A stretch of 49,204 bases of DNA, from assembly GCA_947179295.1 (NCBI GenBank), contig CAMXAZ010000013.1, positions 1 through 49,204 on the forward strand. The letters are read 5' to 3'. The translations under genes and the position numbers were made by a program. Shown here in pieces: positions 16,721 through 26,463 of this stretch; position 1 is the first letter of the stretch; each line of letters opens with the position of its first letter. The DNA comes from an uncultured Muribaculaceae bacterium. GTDB lineage: Bacteria; Bacteroidota; Bacteroidia; Bacteroidales; Muribaculaceae. Under the pieces are notes generated by a model. It was given only the letters and a program-made list of their open reading frames with translations. It was not told where the DNA came from and made no database searches.

Positions 16721-17928
16721 CAGCCGGGTTCCTTAAATGGACCTCCGAAACACTGCACGGGTGGGGAGTGGGCGACAGCCTGCTCCGCGCCTGTGCCACT
16801 TTACTGACAGCCGGGTCGATACTCATATGCGCCTGGCTGCTGTTCTACGCGCTCACCCGCTACGTGATTCCGGCTATCGACCGGCTGATACGCCACACGG
16901 AAGCCAAGTGGGACGATGTGCTCTTCAACCCGCGCCTGCTTCGCGTGGTAGCCGAACTGGCCTGTGTGCTCCTGCTCCAGACCTTCCTGCCGCCGTCACT
17001 CGCACTTTATCCGACGTTGCTGACCGTTGCGTCGCTCACATTCCGCATACTGATTGTCTGCGTCATAGTCCATCTGGTCAACCGCTTCCTTCTGGCTCTC
17101 TACGAACTGATAGAAAGCTCCTCGTCAGGACGCGCCTCTTCGCTCAAAGGCATCAGGCAGATGCTCCAGGTGATCTCCGTCTCGGTGGGTGTGATCATCA
17201 TTATCTCCATCCTTGCCGACAAGAATCCGCTTACGGTCATAACCGGCCTCGGAGCCGCGGCCACGGTGCTCATGCTGGTGTTCAAAGACTCGATAATGGG
17301 AGTTGTGGCCGGTGTGCAGCTCACGCTCAATGACATGCTCCGCCCCGGCGACTGGATCACGGTGCCCGCGCGCAACATCAACGGCACAGTGCTTGAAGTC
17401 GGTCTTACCACCGTGAAAGTCCAGAATTTCGACATGACCATAGTCACCGTGCCGCCTTACTCCCTGGTAAGCGAATCATTCCAGAACTGGCGCGGCATGT
17501 CTGACTCGCGCGGACGCCGCATAAACCGCTCTGTCACAATTGACGTTGACAGCGTAAGCTTCTGCGACCGCCGGATCATCGACAGCCTGAAAGAAGAAGA
17601 CTGGTGGGGCGATCTCGACCCCGAAGCGCAGCATGTCAACCTGACTCTGTTCCGACGCTACCTTGAGCACTACATCTCACGCCTGCCTGAACTGAAGACC
17701 AATGACAACATGATCTACATGGTGCGCGAACTTGCCCCCACTCCCCAGGGCATTCCTCTGGAACTTTACTTCTTCACCTCGCTTACATCGTGGAAGCCCT
17801 ACGAGCTGTTTACAGCCTCTGTCACGGACCATGTGCTGGCTGCAGTCCACCGCTTCGGCCTGCGCGTCTATCAGGCCCCCTCAGGCCGCGATATCGCCAT
17901 GCTTGCCGAGGGTTTCCGGAAAAGCTGA
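16705..17928 (+). CDS. MscS-family mechanosensitive channel (YbdG-like)
   Basis: 407 residues, close to E. coli YbdG in length. Hydrophobic segments lie near residues 24-50, 70-90, 96-120 and 150-170. The MscS pore helix and the start of the beta domain follow as [19 protein letters not shown] and [17 protein letters not shown]. These channels open under membrane tension and protect against osmotic downshock. The gene starts inside the end of cysS. A hairpin terminator follows at 17959-17998. Confidence 0.88.
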   Translation: MEPELTAGFLKWTSETLHGWGVGDSLLRACATLLTAGSILICAWLLFYALTRYVIPAIDRLIRHTEAKWDDVLFNPRLLRVVAELACVLLLQTFLPPSLALYPTLLTVASLTFRILIVCVIVHLVNRFLLALYELIESSSSGRASSLKGIRQMLQVISVSVGVIIIISILADKNPLTVITGLGAAATVLMLVFKDSIMGVVAGVQLTLNDMLRPGDWITVPARNINGTVLEVGLTTVKVQNFDMTIVTVPPYSLVSESFQNWRGMSDSRGRRINRSVTIDVDSVSFCDRRIIDSLKEEDWWGDLDPEAQHVNLTLFRRYLEHYISRLPELKTNDNMIYMVRELAPTPQGIPLELYFFTSLTSWKPYELFTASVTDHVLAAVHRFGLRVYQAPSGRDIAMLAEGFRKS

Positions 17929-17958
17929 ACAGACGGAAGGAAATCACAAAACGTATAT

Positions 17959-17998
17959 AAACGAAGAAGGCTGTCATCCCGACAGCCTTTATTCGTTT
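17959..17998. terminator. Terminator after the MscS-type gene, part of the duplicated element
   Basis: AAACGAA (17959-17965) and AAGGCTGTC (17967-17975) pair with GACAGCCTT (17981-17989) and TTCGTTT (17992-17998). The T/A-rich flanks suit termination in either direction. Confidence 0.65.
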
Positions 17999-18093
17999 AA
18001 TAAACCAATCATTATCACATTTCTTGCAATGGAAAAAGTAATTTTTGCTATGTACTTATTAAACATACCGCCCGGAAAATAGTTCACCGCAAA
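17967..18093. repeat. Duplicated non-coding element, copy 1
   Basis: A GCTGTC/GACAGC hairpin is followed by a 66-bp block (18000-18065) and the end string GTTCACCGCAAA. The block recurs 185 bp later with a single T deleted. A 17-codon reading frame starting MEKVIFAMYLLN in this copy is shifted in the other copy, which argues against a peptide. Confidence 0.85.
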
Positions 18094-18153
18094 GGCGAAA
18101 AATTTTTCGGACGGCAATATTTTTTTGCTCTCAGCCGGCGTAAAGACACGAAA

Positions 18154-18277
18154 AAAGCTGTCTCCCGACAGCTTTAATTCTTTTATAAACCAATCATTAT
18201 CACATTTCTTGCAATGGAAAAAGTAATTTTGCTATGTACTTATTAAACACCACGCCCGCAGAATGGTTCACCGCAAA
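18154..18277. repeat. Duplicated non-coding element, copy 2
   Basis: Hairpin AAAGCTGTC-TCCC-GACAGCTTT (18154-18175), conserved 65-bp block (18185-18249) and GTTCACCGCAAA. In this copy the block contains TAATTTTG, a perfect -7 box; in copy 1 the extra T breaks the spacing. Most of the 535-base gap between the channel gene and recA is made of these two copies. Confidence 0.85.
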
Positions 18278-18420
18278 TCAAAAAAATTTTTATTTATTTC
18301 TAATTTTTTTGACAACCTCCCTAAAAATCGCTAATTTAGCAATCTGAAAAATTTTGCCGGACCGCATATCATTAACTCATTTTAGCACACCTGTGCACCG
18401 ATAAGGCACACTCCCGGCAT

Positions 18421-18428
18421 TAACTTTG
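18421..18428 (+). promoter_or_regulatory. -7 box for recA
   Basis: TAACTTTG, 35 bases before the recA ATG. No recognisable LexA operator was identified nearby. Confidence 0.6.
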
Positions 18429-18463
18429 CATCATAAACAATTAGACCATAGAAATAAAAAGAC

Positions 18464-19672
18464 ATGGAAAAGAAAAAGACCACCATCAAGGCCCCGAAGG
18501 ACAAAGAGCTTGCCCCGATGAAAGCAAAGCTCAACGCCCTCAACCAGGCACTTGGAAATATAGAGAAAAACTACGGTCGCGGAGCCATCATGAAACTCGG
18601 CGATGAAAATATTGAAGACGTGGAAGTGATTCCCACCGGCTCCATCGGCCTGAACTACGCTCTCGGCGTAGGAGGCTATCCCCGCGGACGAATCATCGAG
18701 ATCTACGGTCCGGAATCATCAGGTAAGACCACTCTTGCCATCCACGCCATAGCCGAGGCACAGAAAGCAGGAGGCATCGCCGCCATCATCGACGCCGAAC
18801 ACGCCTTTGACCGTTTCTACGCCGAAAAACTCGGAGTGGATGTCAACAACCTCTTCATGGCTCAGCCCGACAACGGCGAGCAGGCTCTCGAAATAGCCGA
18901 GCAGCTGATACGCTCTTCGGCAATTGACATCCTCGTGATCGACTCGGTGGCCGCGCTGACCCCCAAAAGCGAAATCGACGGCGACATGGGCGACAAGAAC
19001 GTGGGCGTACAGGCCCGCCTCATGTCGCAGGCCATGCGAAAACTGACCGGCACAATCTCCCGCACCAACACCACCTGTATCTTCATCAACCAGCTGCGCG
19101 AGAAGATCGGCGTGATGTTCGGCCCGTCAGAGACAACCACCGGCGGCAACGCACTCAAATTCTACGCCTCTGTCCGCATTGACATCCGTCCGAGCACAGC
19201 TATCAAAGACGGTGACGATGTGCTTGGCAAGCTCACCAAAGTCAAGGTAGTCAAAAACAAGGTTGCGCCTCCTTTCAAGCGCGCCGAATTTGACATCATG
19301 TTCGGCGAAGGCATCTCGCGCAGCGGCGAGATCATCGACCTCGGCGTAGAGCTCGGCATCATCAAAAAAAGCGGCTCCTGGTTCTCTTACAATGACACCA
19401 AGATAGCCCAGGGACGCGATGCGGCCAAGCGAGTGATCCGTGACAACCCCGAACTCGCCGATGAACTTGAAAACCTCATCATGGAAGCCCTCAGGGAAAA
19501 AGGTGGAGCCACTTCAGGCAAGAAAAGCCCGAAGCCTGCCGACAAGAAAGCGACCTCCAAAGCCTCGGATGATGAAGACGAACCCACCGCCGACGACATC
19601 AATTCAATCGGCGACGGCCTCTTTGACGACGAGGATCTGCCCGACGACTTCTCAATCGAAGAAGACATCTAA
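18464..19672 (+). CDS. recA: Recombinase RecA
   Basis: 402 residues, longer than the usual 340-360. RecA forms filaments on single-stranded DNA and drives homologous recombination and the SOS response. Walker [10 protein letters not shown] is at residues 82-90, with Walker B around LVIDSVAAL. The L2-type segment with [13 protein letters not shown] and [13 protein letters not shown] is conserved. The extra length is a Lys/Ala-rich then Asp/Glu-rich tail from about residue 345, ending in FSIEEDI. It is monocistronic, with its own promoter box and a strong terminator. Confidence 0.97.
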   Translation: MEKKKTTIKAPKDKELAPMKAKLNALNQALGNIEKNYGRGAIMKLGDENIEDVEVIPTGSIGLNYALGVGGYPRGRIIEIYGPESSGKTTLAIHAIAEAQKAGGIAAIIDAEHAFDRFYAEKLGVDVNNLFMAQPDNGEQALEIAEQLIRSSAIDILVIDSVAALTPKSEIDGDMGDKNVGVQARLMSQAMRKLTGTISRTNTTCIFINQLREKIGVMFGPSETTTGGNALKFYASVRIDIRPSTAIKDGDDVLGKLTKVKVVKNKVAPPFKRAEFDIMFGEGISRSGEIIDLGVELGIIKKSGSWFSYNDTKIAQGRDAAKRVIRDNPELADELENLIMEALREKGGATSGKKSPKPADKKATSKASDDEDEPTADDINSIGDGLFDDEDLPDDFSIEEDI

Positions 19673-19696
19673 GAGAAACACACACATACCGACTTG

Positions 19697-19743
19697 AAAA
19701 AGCGCGGATGCTCTCCACAATTGGAAAGCATCCGCGCTTTTTT
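19697..19743. terminator. Bidirectional terminator between recA and metF
   Basis: AAAAAGCGCGGATGCT pairs with AAGCATCCGCGCTTTTTT. The T-run on one strand and the matching A-run on the other allow use by both converging genes. Confidence 0.85.
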
Positions 19744-19782
19744 CATATGGCCCCGCTCCCTTGAAAAGAACCGGGCCATATG
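19744..19782. repeat. Inverted repeat next to the recA/metF terminator
   Basis: CATATGGCCC and GGGCCATATG are exact reverse complements separated by about 19 bases. No T-run follows on either strand. It ends four bases from the metF stop codon. Confidence 0.7.
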
Positions 19783-19786
19783 ATTG

Positions 19787-20740
19787 TCAATAAATCTCTT
19801 TGGCTATGCGGCGAACCGATTCGGAAGCCATCAGAGTGTAGAAATGGATGCTGGGCACACCGTGGGCTATAAGATCACGACACTGTCCGATACACCATTC
19901 TATGCCTACTTCCCTGACTTCGGCATCGACCTTGCACTTGCGTAGCTCGGCGGCAAAGGCCTCCGGAATATCCGAACGGAACACACGCGGCAGCACATTG
20001 AGCTGGTTGGCGAAAACCACAGGCTTGATTCCGGGCACGATGGGAACCGTGATACCGGCCTTGCGGCAGCGCTCCACGAATTCAAAATACTTGCTGTTGT
20101 CAAAAAACATCTGTGTCACCAGATAGTCCGCACCGCCATCCACCTTCTGCTTGGCATAATAGAGATCCGAGTCCATGTTAGGAGCCTCCTCATGCTTCTC
20201 AGGATAGCAGGCCATGCCATAGCTGAACGGAGTGGCATTCGGCTCGAAAGTCTCTCCATCGGCATAGATTCCACGGTTGAAATCATTGACCTGAGCCTGC
20301 AGGTCTGTGGCGTGACGGTTGATCTTTGTCGGATCGTCAGACTTCTCAGGGCCCTTGATGTCGCCGCGGAGCAGCAGAAGATCATGCACACCGAGGAAAT
20401 TCAGGTCGATAAGCGCATATTCTGTCTCATCGCGGGTGAAGCCCTTACAGATGATATGAGGCACTGCCGTGATGCCGTACTTGTTCTGTATGGCCGATGC
20501 GATAGCCACCGATCCGGGACGCTTGCGCATCTTCTGCGGACGGAAACTGCCGTCAGGCATCTCCTTGAAAATCATCTCGCTGTGGTGCGATGTGATATTT
20601 ATGTACTTCGGATCGAAATCGCGGAGTTTGTCTATGATATTGTAGACCTTCTCTATACTGTTGCCCTTCAGCGGAGGCAATATCTCAAACGAGAAAGCCG
20701 TGCGGCCCGGATTGGCCTGAAGATGATCTATTACTCTCAT
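19787..20740 (-). CDS. metF: 5,10-methylenetetrahydrofolate reductase
   Basis: 317 residues of the MTHFR TIM-barrel flavoprotein, which makes 5-methyl-THF for methionine synthesis. Signatures: SFEILPPLKGN near the N-terminus with the catalytic Glu, YINITSHHSE, LLLRGDIKGPE, ACYPEKHEEAPN, QMFFDNSKYFEFV and VPIVPGIKPV. The shorter bacterial form without the SAM-binding regulatory domain is present. It is likely monocistronic. No SAM riboswitch can fit in the short region upstream. Confidence 0.96.
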   Translation of the reverse strand: MRVIDHLQANPGRTAFSFEILPPLKGNSIEKVYNIIDKLRDFDPKYINITSHHSEMIFKEMPDGSFRPQKMRKRPGSVAIASAIQNKYGITAVPHIICKGFTRDETEYALIDLNFLGVHDLLLLRGDIKGPEKSDDPTKINRHATDLQAQVNDFNRGIYADGETFEPNATPFSYGMACYPEKHEEAPNMDSDLYYAKQKVDGGADYLVTQMFFDNSKYFEFVERCRKAGITVPIVPGIKPVVFANQLNVLPRVFRSDIPEAFAAELRKCKVDAEVREVGIEWCIGQCRDLIAHGVPSIHFYTLMASESVRRIAKEIY

Positions 20741-20824
20741 ACTTTTTTCTGATATACTTGATCTTTTTTATTGTACTATATTGATATATCACGTTCCTCT
20801 GACGTCTGTTTCTTCACCGACGAC

Positions 20825-22102
20825 CTACCGCCGCGTCCACTTCCCAAGTCCGAACAGACCGCGGCGGAAACGGGCCTTGTTGGCCTTGGCCTTCTCCAGA
20901 CCGTAGTCTATCGCCCGGTCAAAATAATCTATGGCAAGCCTGATGTTCTCATCCGTGCCGCGACCGAAACCATAAGCCACGCCCAAAGCGTTGAGCACCA
21001 TAGCGTCAAGCGGCTCCCAGACATCAGCAAGATATCTCTCGGCCTCAGCCAGATAGCGATAGGCCTGACAATCGTCCTGCGAGGTTCCGAGACCATCCTG
21101 AAGCAATATGCCGAGCTCTGCCGCAGCCTGCCATGAAGTCCGCTCGTCACAGTCTGCGTTTTCATGCGCCATCGACAGCCAGCGATAGGCCTGCTCATAA
21201 TCACACGGCAGACTCCCGCGCCCCTCGAAGTAAAAATTACCTATCTGGAACTGAGCCATCGGGTGACCGTCGCGGGCGGCTATGAGATAATATTCGAAAG
21301 CCTTGTCAGGGTCCTCGTCCACCCCATATCCGCGTCCGTAGCAGGTGCCCACATTGTAGGCCGACTTCTGATCGCCGAGTTCCACCGCCTTGCGGTAATA
21401 CTCGAAAGCATGCGAGGCATCGTCATACTCGTCTTCAAGCCACTTGCCGTAGTCGTTACACACCAGCGCATCGCCCGTCTCGGCAAGCATCTCCATGTGC
21501 TCCTCGAAGACATCGGCCTCCATTTCGGCAAAGCCCGACTCATAGATGGTACGGTAATTCCCGAACCCCGATCCCAGACCGGCCTCGAACGACTGCTGAT
21601 AGTAATCGGCCGCTATCGGATAGGCATAGCGCTTATACTCCTCCGCCGAGGCAAATTTTTCGGCCTCTTCAGGGCAGATAAGCATATAATCGCCCCAGAA
21701 CATCACATTGCCTATCATATAGAGGCAGAACGCATCGCCGGCCTCGGCCTGTGAAAGTATCTCTTCATAGGCCTCAAAGAGCGAACCGAAAGGCATATCC
21801 CCGACCACCTCCTGCGAAAGTTTGCCGTTGCGCAGCGCACACAGCACAGCCGAGGCGCTGCCGAGCCTGACGGCCTTTTTCAGCAGATCGGAAGCCAGAT
21901 CCTCGTCAACCGGGAAACCTGCTCCGCTCCACACATAGCTCTCGCCCAAATGGCAGCGGGCAAAGTAGCACATAGCATCAGCGTCACCGGCCTCGGATGC
22001 CTTGCGGAGCATCTCGAAACCCTCGCGCATCTGCCGCGGGCTGTGGCTGAGCCAGATCTTCTGGATAGCCCTCGCTACTTCGGTTGAATATCGTCCGTTC
22101 AT
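20825..22102 (-). CDS. Sel1-like repeat protein
   Basis: 425 residues without signal peptide, built of Sel1-type alpha-helical repeats. Clear units are AVELGDQKSAYNVGTCYGRG, AARDGHPMAQFQIGNFYFEG and LNALGVAYGFGRGTDEN, with weaker ones before. Such repeats act as protein-interaction scaffolds. It is acidic and cytosolic by prediction. No neighbour hints at a partner. A -7 box lies 110 bases upstream. Confidence 0.8.
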   Translation of the reverse strand: MNGRYSTEVARAIQKIWLSHSPRQMREGFEMLRKASEAGDADAMCYFARCHLGESYVWSGAGFPVDEDLASDLLKKAVRLGSASAVLCALRNGKLSQEVVGDMPFGSLFEAYEEILSQAEAGDAFCLYMIGNVMFWGDYMLICPEEAEKFASAEEYKRYAYPIAADYYQQSFEAGLGSGFGNYRTIYESGFAEMEADVFEEHMEMLAETGDALVCNDYGKWLEDEYDDASHAFEYYRKAVELGDQKSAYNVGTCYGRGYGVDEDPDKAFEYYLIAARDGHPMAQFQIGNFYFEGRGSLPCDYEQAYRWLSMAHENADCDERTSWQAAAELGILLQDGLGTSQDDCQAYRYLAEAERYLADVWEPLDAMVLNALGVAYGFGRGTDENIRLAIDYFDRAIDYGLEKAKANKARFRRGLFGLGKWTRR

Positions 22103-22211
22103 TCGAGTATATGATTGTCAGTCTATAAGTTGTTTAAAAACAACCTCTAATATTTGCACTTCAGTAAAGGTATTCTCTAATGCTGTTGCTTTTGAAAAAA
22201 CTGCATTTCGA

Positions 22212-22219
22212 CAAAATTA
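22212..22219 (-). promoter_or_regulatory. -7 box for the Sel1-repeat gene
   Basis: Minus strand TAATTTTG, 109 bases before the ATG at 22102. The leader region shows no further recognisable structure. Confidence 0.45.
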
Positions 22220-22348
22220 CGAAATTCCCTCCGAAACCACAGCATCCACACCCCGATCATGCCTGATTGTAACCGAATTTTCACAGCTGTAACCACATTG
22301 AAACATCGCCCCGGCTCGGAATATTTCTTGCCATCCTGAACCGGAGAT

Positions 22349-23281
22349 TCAGATAAGCCGCCTGGCAATGGCGAAGAGGCGCAGGCGGATGAGGGTTTTG
22401 ACAAGCCATTCTCCTGCCGAAGAACTGCGGTGGGCCGCGAAACTCCTGCGCACCATCTCGCGCCGTAGAGTGCCACGCGCCTTGCCAGTGTCGGAACTGC
22501 GCAGAAAGCGCAGTATCAGCGCCATATACTGCGGATAGACAAAGCGGTCCACATCGCGTCCAAGAGCCGCATCGAAGCGGGAGCGCAGATACCGGTGGAA
22601 ACTCTCGTAATTGTCCACAGCCTCCATATCGGCCCGTGATGTCTCCGAGCCCTGACGATGTACATAATGATAGGTAGCCTTGTCAGCCATCCTCACCGAC
22701 CGGCATTCCTCAAGATAGCGGAAATTGAAGCTGACATCCTCCAGCAACCTGATCTCCGGGAAACGCAGGCGCGCCTCTCTGATCAGTTTCAGGGAATAGA
22801 GCTTTCCGACCGGCGGATTGAATGCGCCGCCGGCAAGAGCCTGAAGAAATTCACGGTTGTCACTGAATGAAGTGAATTCCGCGTCACACAGCCGCTGAGT
22901 CTCTGTCCGGCCGTCAGGATAGTGATGGACAAGCGCTGTCACAGCAAGATCTCCGCCGACCGCAAGCAGACTGCCGAGATAATCGCGGTCAACATAATCA
23001 TCGGAATCCACAAAGCACACCAGCTGTGACTCAGGCGAGCAATGGTCAAGGCCAAAATTGCGGGCCGAAGCCGGGCCGCCGTTCTCCTTGCTAAGGAGCC
23101 TGATGCGCCGGTCGAAAAAACGGCGCAATGTGGAGACGGAACCGTCAGTAGATCCGTCGTCAACCAGCAGCAATTCAAAATTCTCATAGTCCTGCTTCAG
23201 CAGACTGTCAACACAGCGGCCGAGGGTAGCCGCACAGTTATAGACCGGGACAATTACTGATATCTGAGGAGAGGCCGTCAT
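22349..23281 (-). CDS. Family 2 glycosyltransferase
   Basis: 310 residues with a GT-A fold opening: ISVIVPVYNCAATLGRCVDSLL, LLVDDGSTDGS, then the DxD-type metal site VDSDDYV near residue 92. It transfers a sugar from a nucleotide donor, probably for envelope polysaccharide or glycolipid. The C-terminal third is variable and lacks a membrane span. It is closely related to the gene upstream, with a 36-base gap, and both follow the wbqC-like gene. Confidence 0.88.
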   Translation of the reverse strand: MTASPQISVIVPVYNCAATLGRCVDSLLKQDYENFELLLVDDGSTDGSVSTLRRFFDRRIRLLSKENGGPASARNFGLDHCSPESQLVCFVDSDDYVDRDYLGSLLAVGGDLAVTALVHHYPDGRTETQRLCDAEFTSFSDNREFLQALAGGAFNPPVGKLYSLKLIREARLRFPEIRLLEDVSFNFRYLEECRSVRMADKATYHYVHRQGSETSRADMEAVDNYESFHRYLRSRFDAALGRDVDRFVYPQYMALILRFLRSSDTGKARGTLRREMVRRSFAAHRSSSAGEWLVKTLIRLRLFAIARRLI

Positions 23282-23317
23282 AGAGATGCAGTTTAAGAGG
23301 TTGTTAAAAAACGACCT

Positions 23318-24307
23318 CTAAAGATAAATCAGTTTATACAGACGCTCGTAGAGGCGCCACCAGCCGAAACGGCCGCAAAAATCAAAGAAAAAAGGAACAT
23401 AAGGCCTATAGGACGATGGCAAAAGCCGCTGCCGGATTTTATCATAACAGCCATATCTGTCATCAGTCGAAAGTGACGGCTGTGCCGACAGCCGGTCAGT
23501 CTTTATAGCCGCCAGCAGGCCGTCAAGGCAGTAGACCTCCATCTTTTTTCTCACCGACAGGCTCTCAAATCCTTTTGACATGATTTTCTCCCAGAAACGC
23601 TCAAGTCCTGCAAGACGGACAGAAGCCGGGGCTGACATGGCCAACGATGAATTGTCGGCGCTGCGGACATAGAAATAACCGGGATTCAGACTGACATGAC
23701 AGCTTCTGACATGACGGAGATAGGAAAAACAGAAAATACCGTCCTCGCCGAAAGCGATGTCATTCTCAAACCTCAGACACTCCGAACTGAGCCTGTCACG
23801 GCGAAAAAGTTTGCCCCACACAAAGCCTAAGGCATCGGCTCTGAAAGCCGCCATAAGAGCCGGGAGGGCGCAATTGCCATTACGGTCGGTCAGAAGTTCT
23901 CCGGCCAGCACATTGACAGCCCTCGGACTTTCACCCGGATTTACCACGGAATAGGCCGAAATGGCAAAGTCAGTGCCATCACTCCCGCTGATCAGGCTCT
24001 CCAGGTAGTCAGGCGCCACATAATCGTCGGAGTCCACAAAGGTAAGCCACGTACCGCGGGCTGCATCTATCCCGCAGTTGCGGGCAGCCGAAACACCTCC
24101 ATGCCCCGGAGCAAGCAGCTTCACCCGCTTGTCACACGCAGCATAATCTCTGACAATTCCGGCCGATCGGTCAGAACTGCCGTCATCCACAGCTATCAGC
24201 TCGAAATCGCCGAAACTCTGGGCGAGCAGACTGTCAATGCAGCGCCTCAGAGTGGCTTCCGCATTATATACAGGTATGATTATGGATATTGCAGGTGATA
24301 GAGGCAT
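23318..24307 (-). CDS. Family 2 glycosyltransferase
   Basis: 329 residues. The donor-binding segments are ISIIIPVYNAEATLRRCIDSLL and LIAVDDGSSDRS, with the metal site VDSDDYV near residue 95. It resembles the downstream glycosyltransferase across the N-terminal half, so the pair probably arose by duplication. It starts 25 bases after the wbqC-like gene and is likely in the dapB-lepB transcript. The acceptor is unknown. Confidence 0.88.
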   Translation of the reverse strand: MPLSPAISIIIPVYNAEATLRRCIDSLLAQSFGDFELIAVDDGSSDRSAGIVRDYAACDKRVKLLAPGHGGVSAARNCGIDAARGTWLTFVDSDDYVAPDYLESLISGSDGTDFAISAYSVVNPGESPRAVNVLAGELLTDRNGNCALPALMAAFRADALGFVWGKLFRRDRLSSECLRFENDIAFGEDGIFCFSYLRHVRSCHVSLNPGYFYVRSADNSSLAMSAPASVRLAGLERFWEKIMSKGFESLSVRKKMEVYCLDGLLAAIKTDRLSAQPSLSTDDRYGCYDKIRQRLLPSSYRPYVPFFFDFCGRFGWWRLYERLYKLIYL

Positions 24308-24332
24308 CAGAAATCAGGTAATAGAGAGATGT

Positions 24333-24956
24333 TCAGAGCCGGTCAAGATAGATGACGGCTTCAGGACCGAGATTGAAAATCAGATCGAGCACCGAAAGGC
24401 CTGGGATAAAACCAAGCTTGTCGGCACGGACCTGCCAGTACTGCGGCAGTGCGATCTCACTGTCTGAAAGACCGGACTCACAGACTGTCTGCGGAACTGA
24501 TTCCGCATCTGCGGCGGCAGGAAGTTCAAGAGTTTTTCTTATCCATGAATCCCAGGCGCCGGCAAGATCCCTGAGCAGGGGATAGCGCCCGCAGACTCCG
24601 TCGGTAAGCATAGGGAGCAGACGGTCAATATAGAACTCAAAATACGGAGTGCGGCCATAGGCACTTTCGAGCGCCACACGGTGCACGTCCCACCACCGGC
24701 CATGATCCGAAATGCAGATCTCGTCCCAGCGGCAGTGCGAAGACTGCGGCTTGGCAATAGGCACCGTCAGCTCAAGGCGTCCGCGGGTATCGGCGATGGC
24801 GAAACGGTGACTGTCCTTGAACCGCTTGTCGAATCTACGGCTCCAGTCAAAACGCGCCTCTCCGCCCCACGCCGCAATGCGTGCATAGACCTCAGCCGGA
24901 GCACACAGCATCGGCGGAAGAAGCAACACGGGCGCAGCTGTTCCTGCCTCACTCAT
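24333..24956 (-). CDS. WbqC-like protein
   Basis: 207 residues matching the WbqC family in layout: an N-terminal LLLPPMLCAPAEVYARI strand-helix, the basic middle segment RRFDKRFKDSHRFAIADTRG, LTVPI and the conserved YGRTPYFEFYIDRL. WbqC proteins occur in polysaccharide loci and beside signal peptidase genes in Bacteroidota. The reaction is not established. It overlaps the lepB stop by eight bases. Confidence 0.8.
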   Translation of the reverse strand: MSEAGTAAPVLLLPPMLCAPAEVYARIAAWGGEARFDWSRRFDKRFKDSHRFAIADTRGRLELTVPIAKPQSSHCRWDEICISDHGRWWDVHRVALESAYGRTPYFEFYIDRLLPMLTDGVCGRYPLLRDLAGAWDSWIRKTLELPAAADAESVPQTVCESGLSDSEIALPQYWQVRADKLGFIPGLSVLDLIFNLGPEAVIYLDRL

Positions 24957-26427
24957 ACTTCGGCTTGTCAGGGTTGGCGTTCATGAAAATGCGGTCCCAG
25001 CGGATGCCGCCGTTGAAGAGCGAGCGGTCTTTGTCAAAGGAGATCAGCACACGCTCCGGCCGGCCTACTATGTGATCTTCAGGCACAAGGCCCCAGAAAC
25101 GCGAGTCGAGCGAATTGTCGCGGTTGTCGCCCATCATGAAATAGTAGTCCATCTTGAACGTATAGCTGTCTTGCGGCTTGCCGCCTATATAGAGCTTGCC
25201 GTCACGGAACTCTGCGTCAGAATTACCTTCATAGACACGGATCACACGTCCGTAGATATCCCAGGCGCGCGGCCCCATCTTGAGAGTGGCGCCCTTGCGC
25301 GGAATCCAGATTTCGCCATAGTCGGCCGGAGTCCAGCCCTGGCTGACAGCCTCAGGGAAAAGAGGTTCGGGTGAGAATGAAGGCACCTTCATCACCTTGG
25401 CCACCGCCGGATCTGATTCAAGAGCCTTGACCATAGCGGGAGTCAGCGGCGAGATGTAGACAGGAGGCACAGTGCCGTCAGGGTTGACAGTGAATCCAAG
25501 TATCTGAAGGCCTGAGACATCATCAGGAGTTATATTGACCGAGTGACGGTCATCGGCGGCAATGCCGAGCTCATCCCACTTCGCCTCTGTCATGGCCCCC
25601 TGGCGGAGCTGGAAATAATGGTTGAACTGAACGTTTTCGGGCTGCTCGATAGGCTCTCCGTTGATATGGATCACACCGTCTACAATCTTAAGCCACTCGC
25701 CGGGCAGTCCGACAGCGCGCTTCACATAATTCTCACGGCGGTCAACCGGACGATAGACAACCTCGCCGAAAGTCTGGGGATTACGGAGTATGTTCTCGCG
25801 TCCGTAGGCCCTCACCAGCGAATAGTAGTCAGGATTGGTGACTTTAGTAGCCACCGTGTCGCCGGCAGGGAAGTTGAACACCACAATGTCGCCACGCTCC
25901 ACCTGTCCGAGACCTTTGAGGCGGTGGTAGCTCCACTGCGGAGTCTCCAGATAAGACTTGGTGTTGATGATCGGGAATGTGTTCTGCACCAGCGGGAAGT
26001 GGACCGGAGTCATCGGCACCCTCGGGCCATAGGCCATCTTGTTGACCCACAGATAATCGCCAACGAGCAGCGATTTTTCAAGCGACGACGACGGTATTTG
26101 ATAGTTCTGTCCTATGAAGGTGAATACAAAGTAGACAAGAATAAGCGCGTAGACAATAGCATCCACCCAGCTCATCACAGCCCTCACGGCAGCGCTTTTC
26201 GATTTCTTCCACCAGGTCAGAGGTATATATCCGGTGATGTAGATGTCAAAAAGAAGAAACCAGAACAGAGCCACCCACCAGTTGCCGAGCCATGCCACCC
26301 AAAGGAAAAAGATCAGCGAGACGATGGCAAATCGCACCCAGCGAGAAGTGCGGTTGTCGGCCACGCGGCGCCGGAAATCCTCAGCGAAACTTCCGCTTCC
26401 GGCAGTCTTGTCGTTATTTGTTGTCAT
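24949..26427 (-). CDS. lepB: Signal peptidase I, large Bacteroidota form
   Basis: 492 residues. Hydrophobic segments near 32-48, 51-69 and 88-106 are followed by the periplasmic catalytic domain. The nucleophile lies in IPSSSLEKSLLVGD (Ser115 by alignment with PSGSM), the general-base Lys in NYVKRAVGLPG (Lys236), and box E in MMGDNRDNSLDSRFWGLV. A large insertion separates the catalytic boxes, which makes it longer than typical enzymes. It removes signal peptides from exported proteins. It lies 36 bases after dapB, a pairing common in this phylum. Confidence 0.94.
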   Translation of the reverse strand: MTTNNDKTAGSGSFAEDFRRRVADNRTSRWVRFAIVSLIFFLWVAWLGNWWVALFWFLLFDIYITGYIPLTWWKKSKSAAVRAVMSWVDAIVYALILVYFVFTFIGQNYQIPSSSLEKSLLVGDYLWVNKMAYGPRVPMTPVHFPLVQNTFPIINTKSYLETPQWSYHRLKGLGQVERGDIVVFNFPAGDTVATKVTNPDYYSLVRAYGRENILRNPQTFGEVVYRPVDRRENYVKRAVGLPGEWLKIVDGVIHINGEPIEQPENVQFNHYFQLRQGAMTEAKWDELGIAADDRHSVNITPDDVSGLQILGFTVNPDGTVPPVYISPLTPAMVKALESDPAVAKVMKVPSFSPEPLFPEAVSQGWTPADYGEIWIPRKGATLKMGPRAWDIYGRVIRVYEGNSDAEFRDGKLYIGGKPQDSYTFKMDYYFMMGDNRDNSLDSRFWGLVPEDHIVGRPERVLISFDKDRSLFNGGIRWDRIFMNANPDKPKYE

Positions 26428-26463
26428 ATATCAGTTTTAAGGAGAGATTCTTATAGATTCTTA

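Noticed and set aside
18030-18082. Short peptide MEKVIFAMYLLN in the duplicated element
   Set aside because: The second copy has one T less and changes frame after six residues, so the coding capacity is not conserved.
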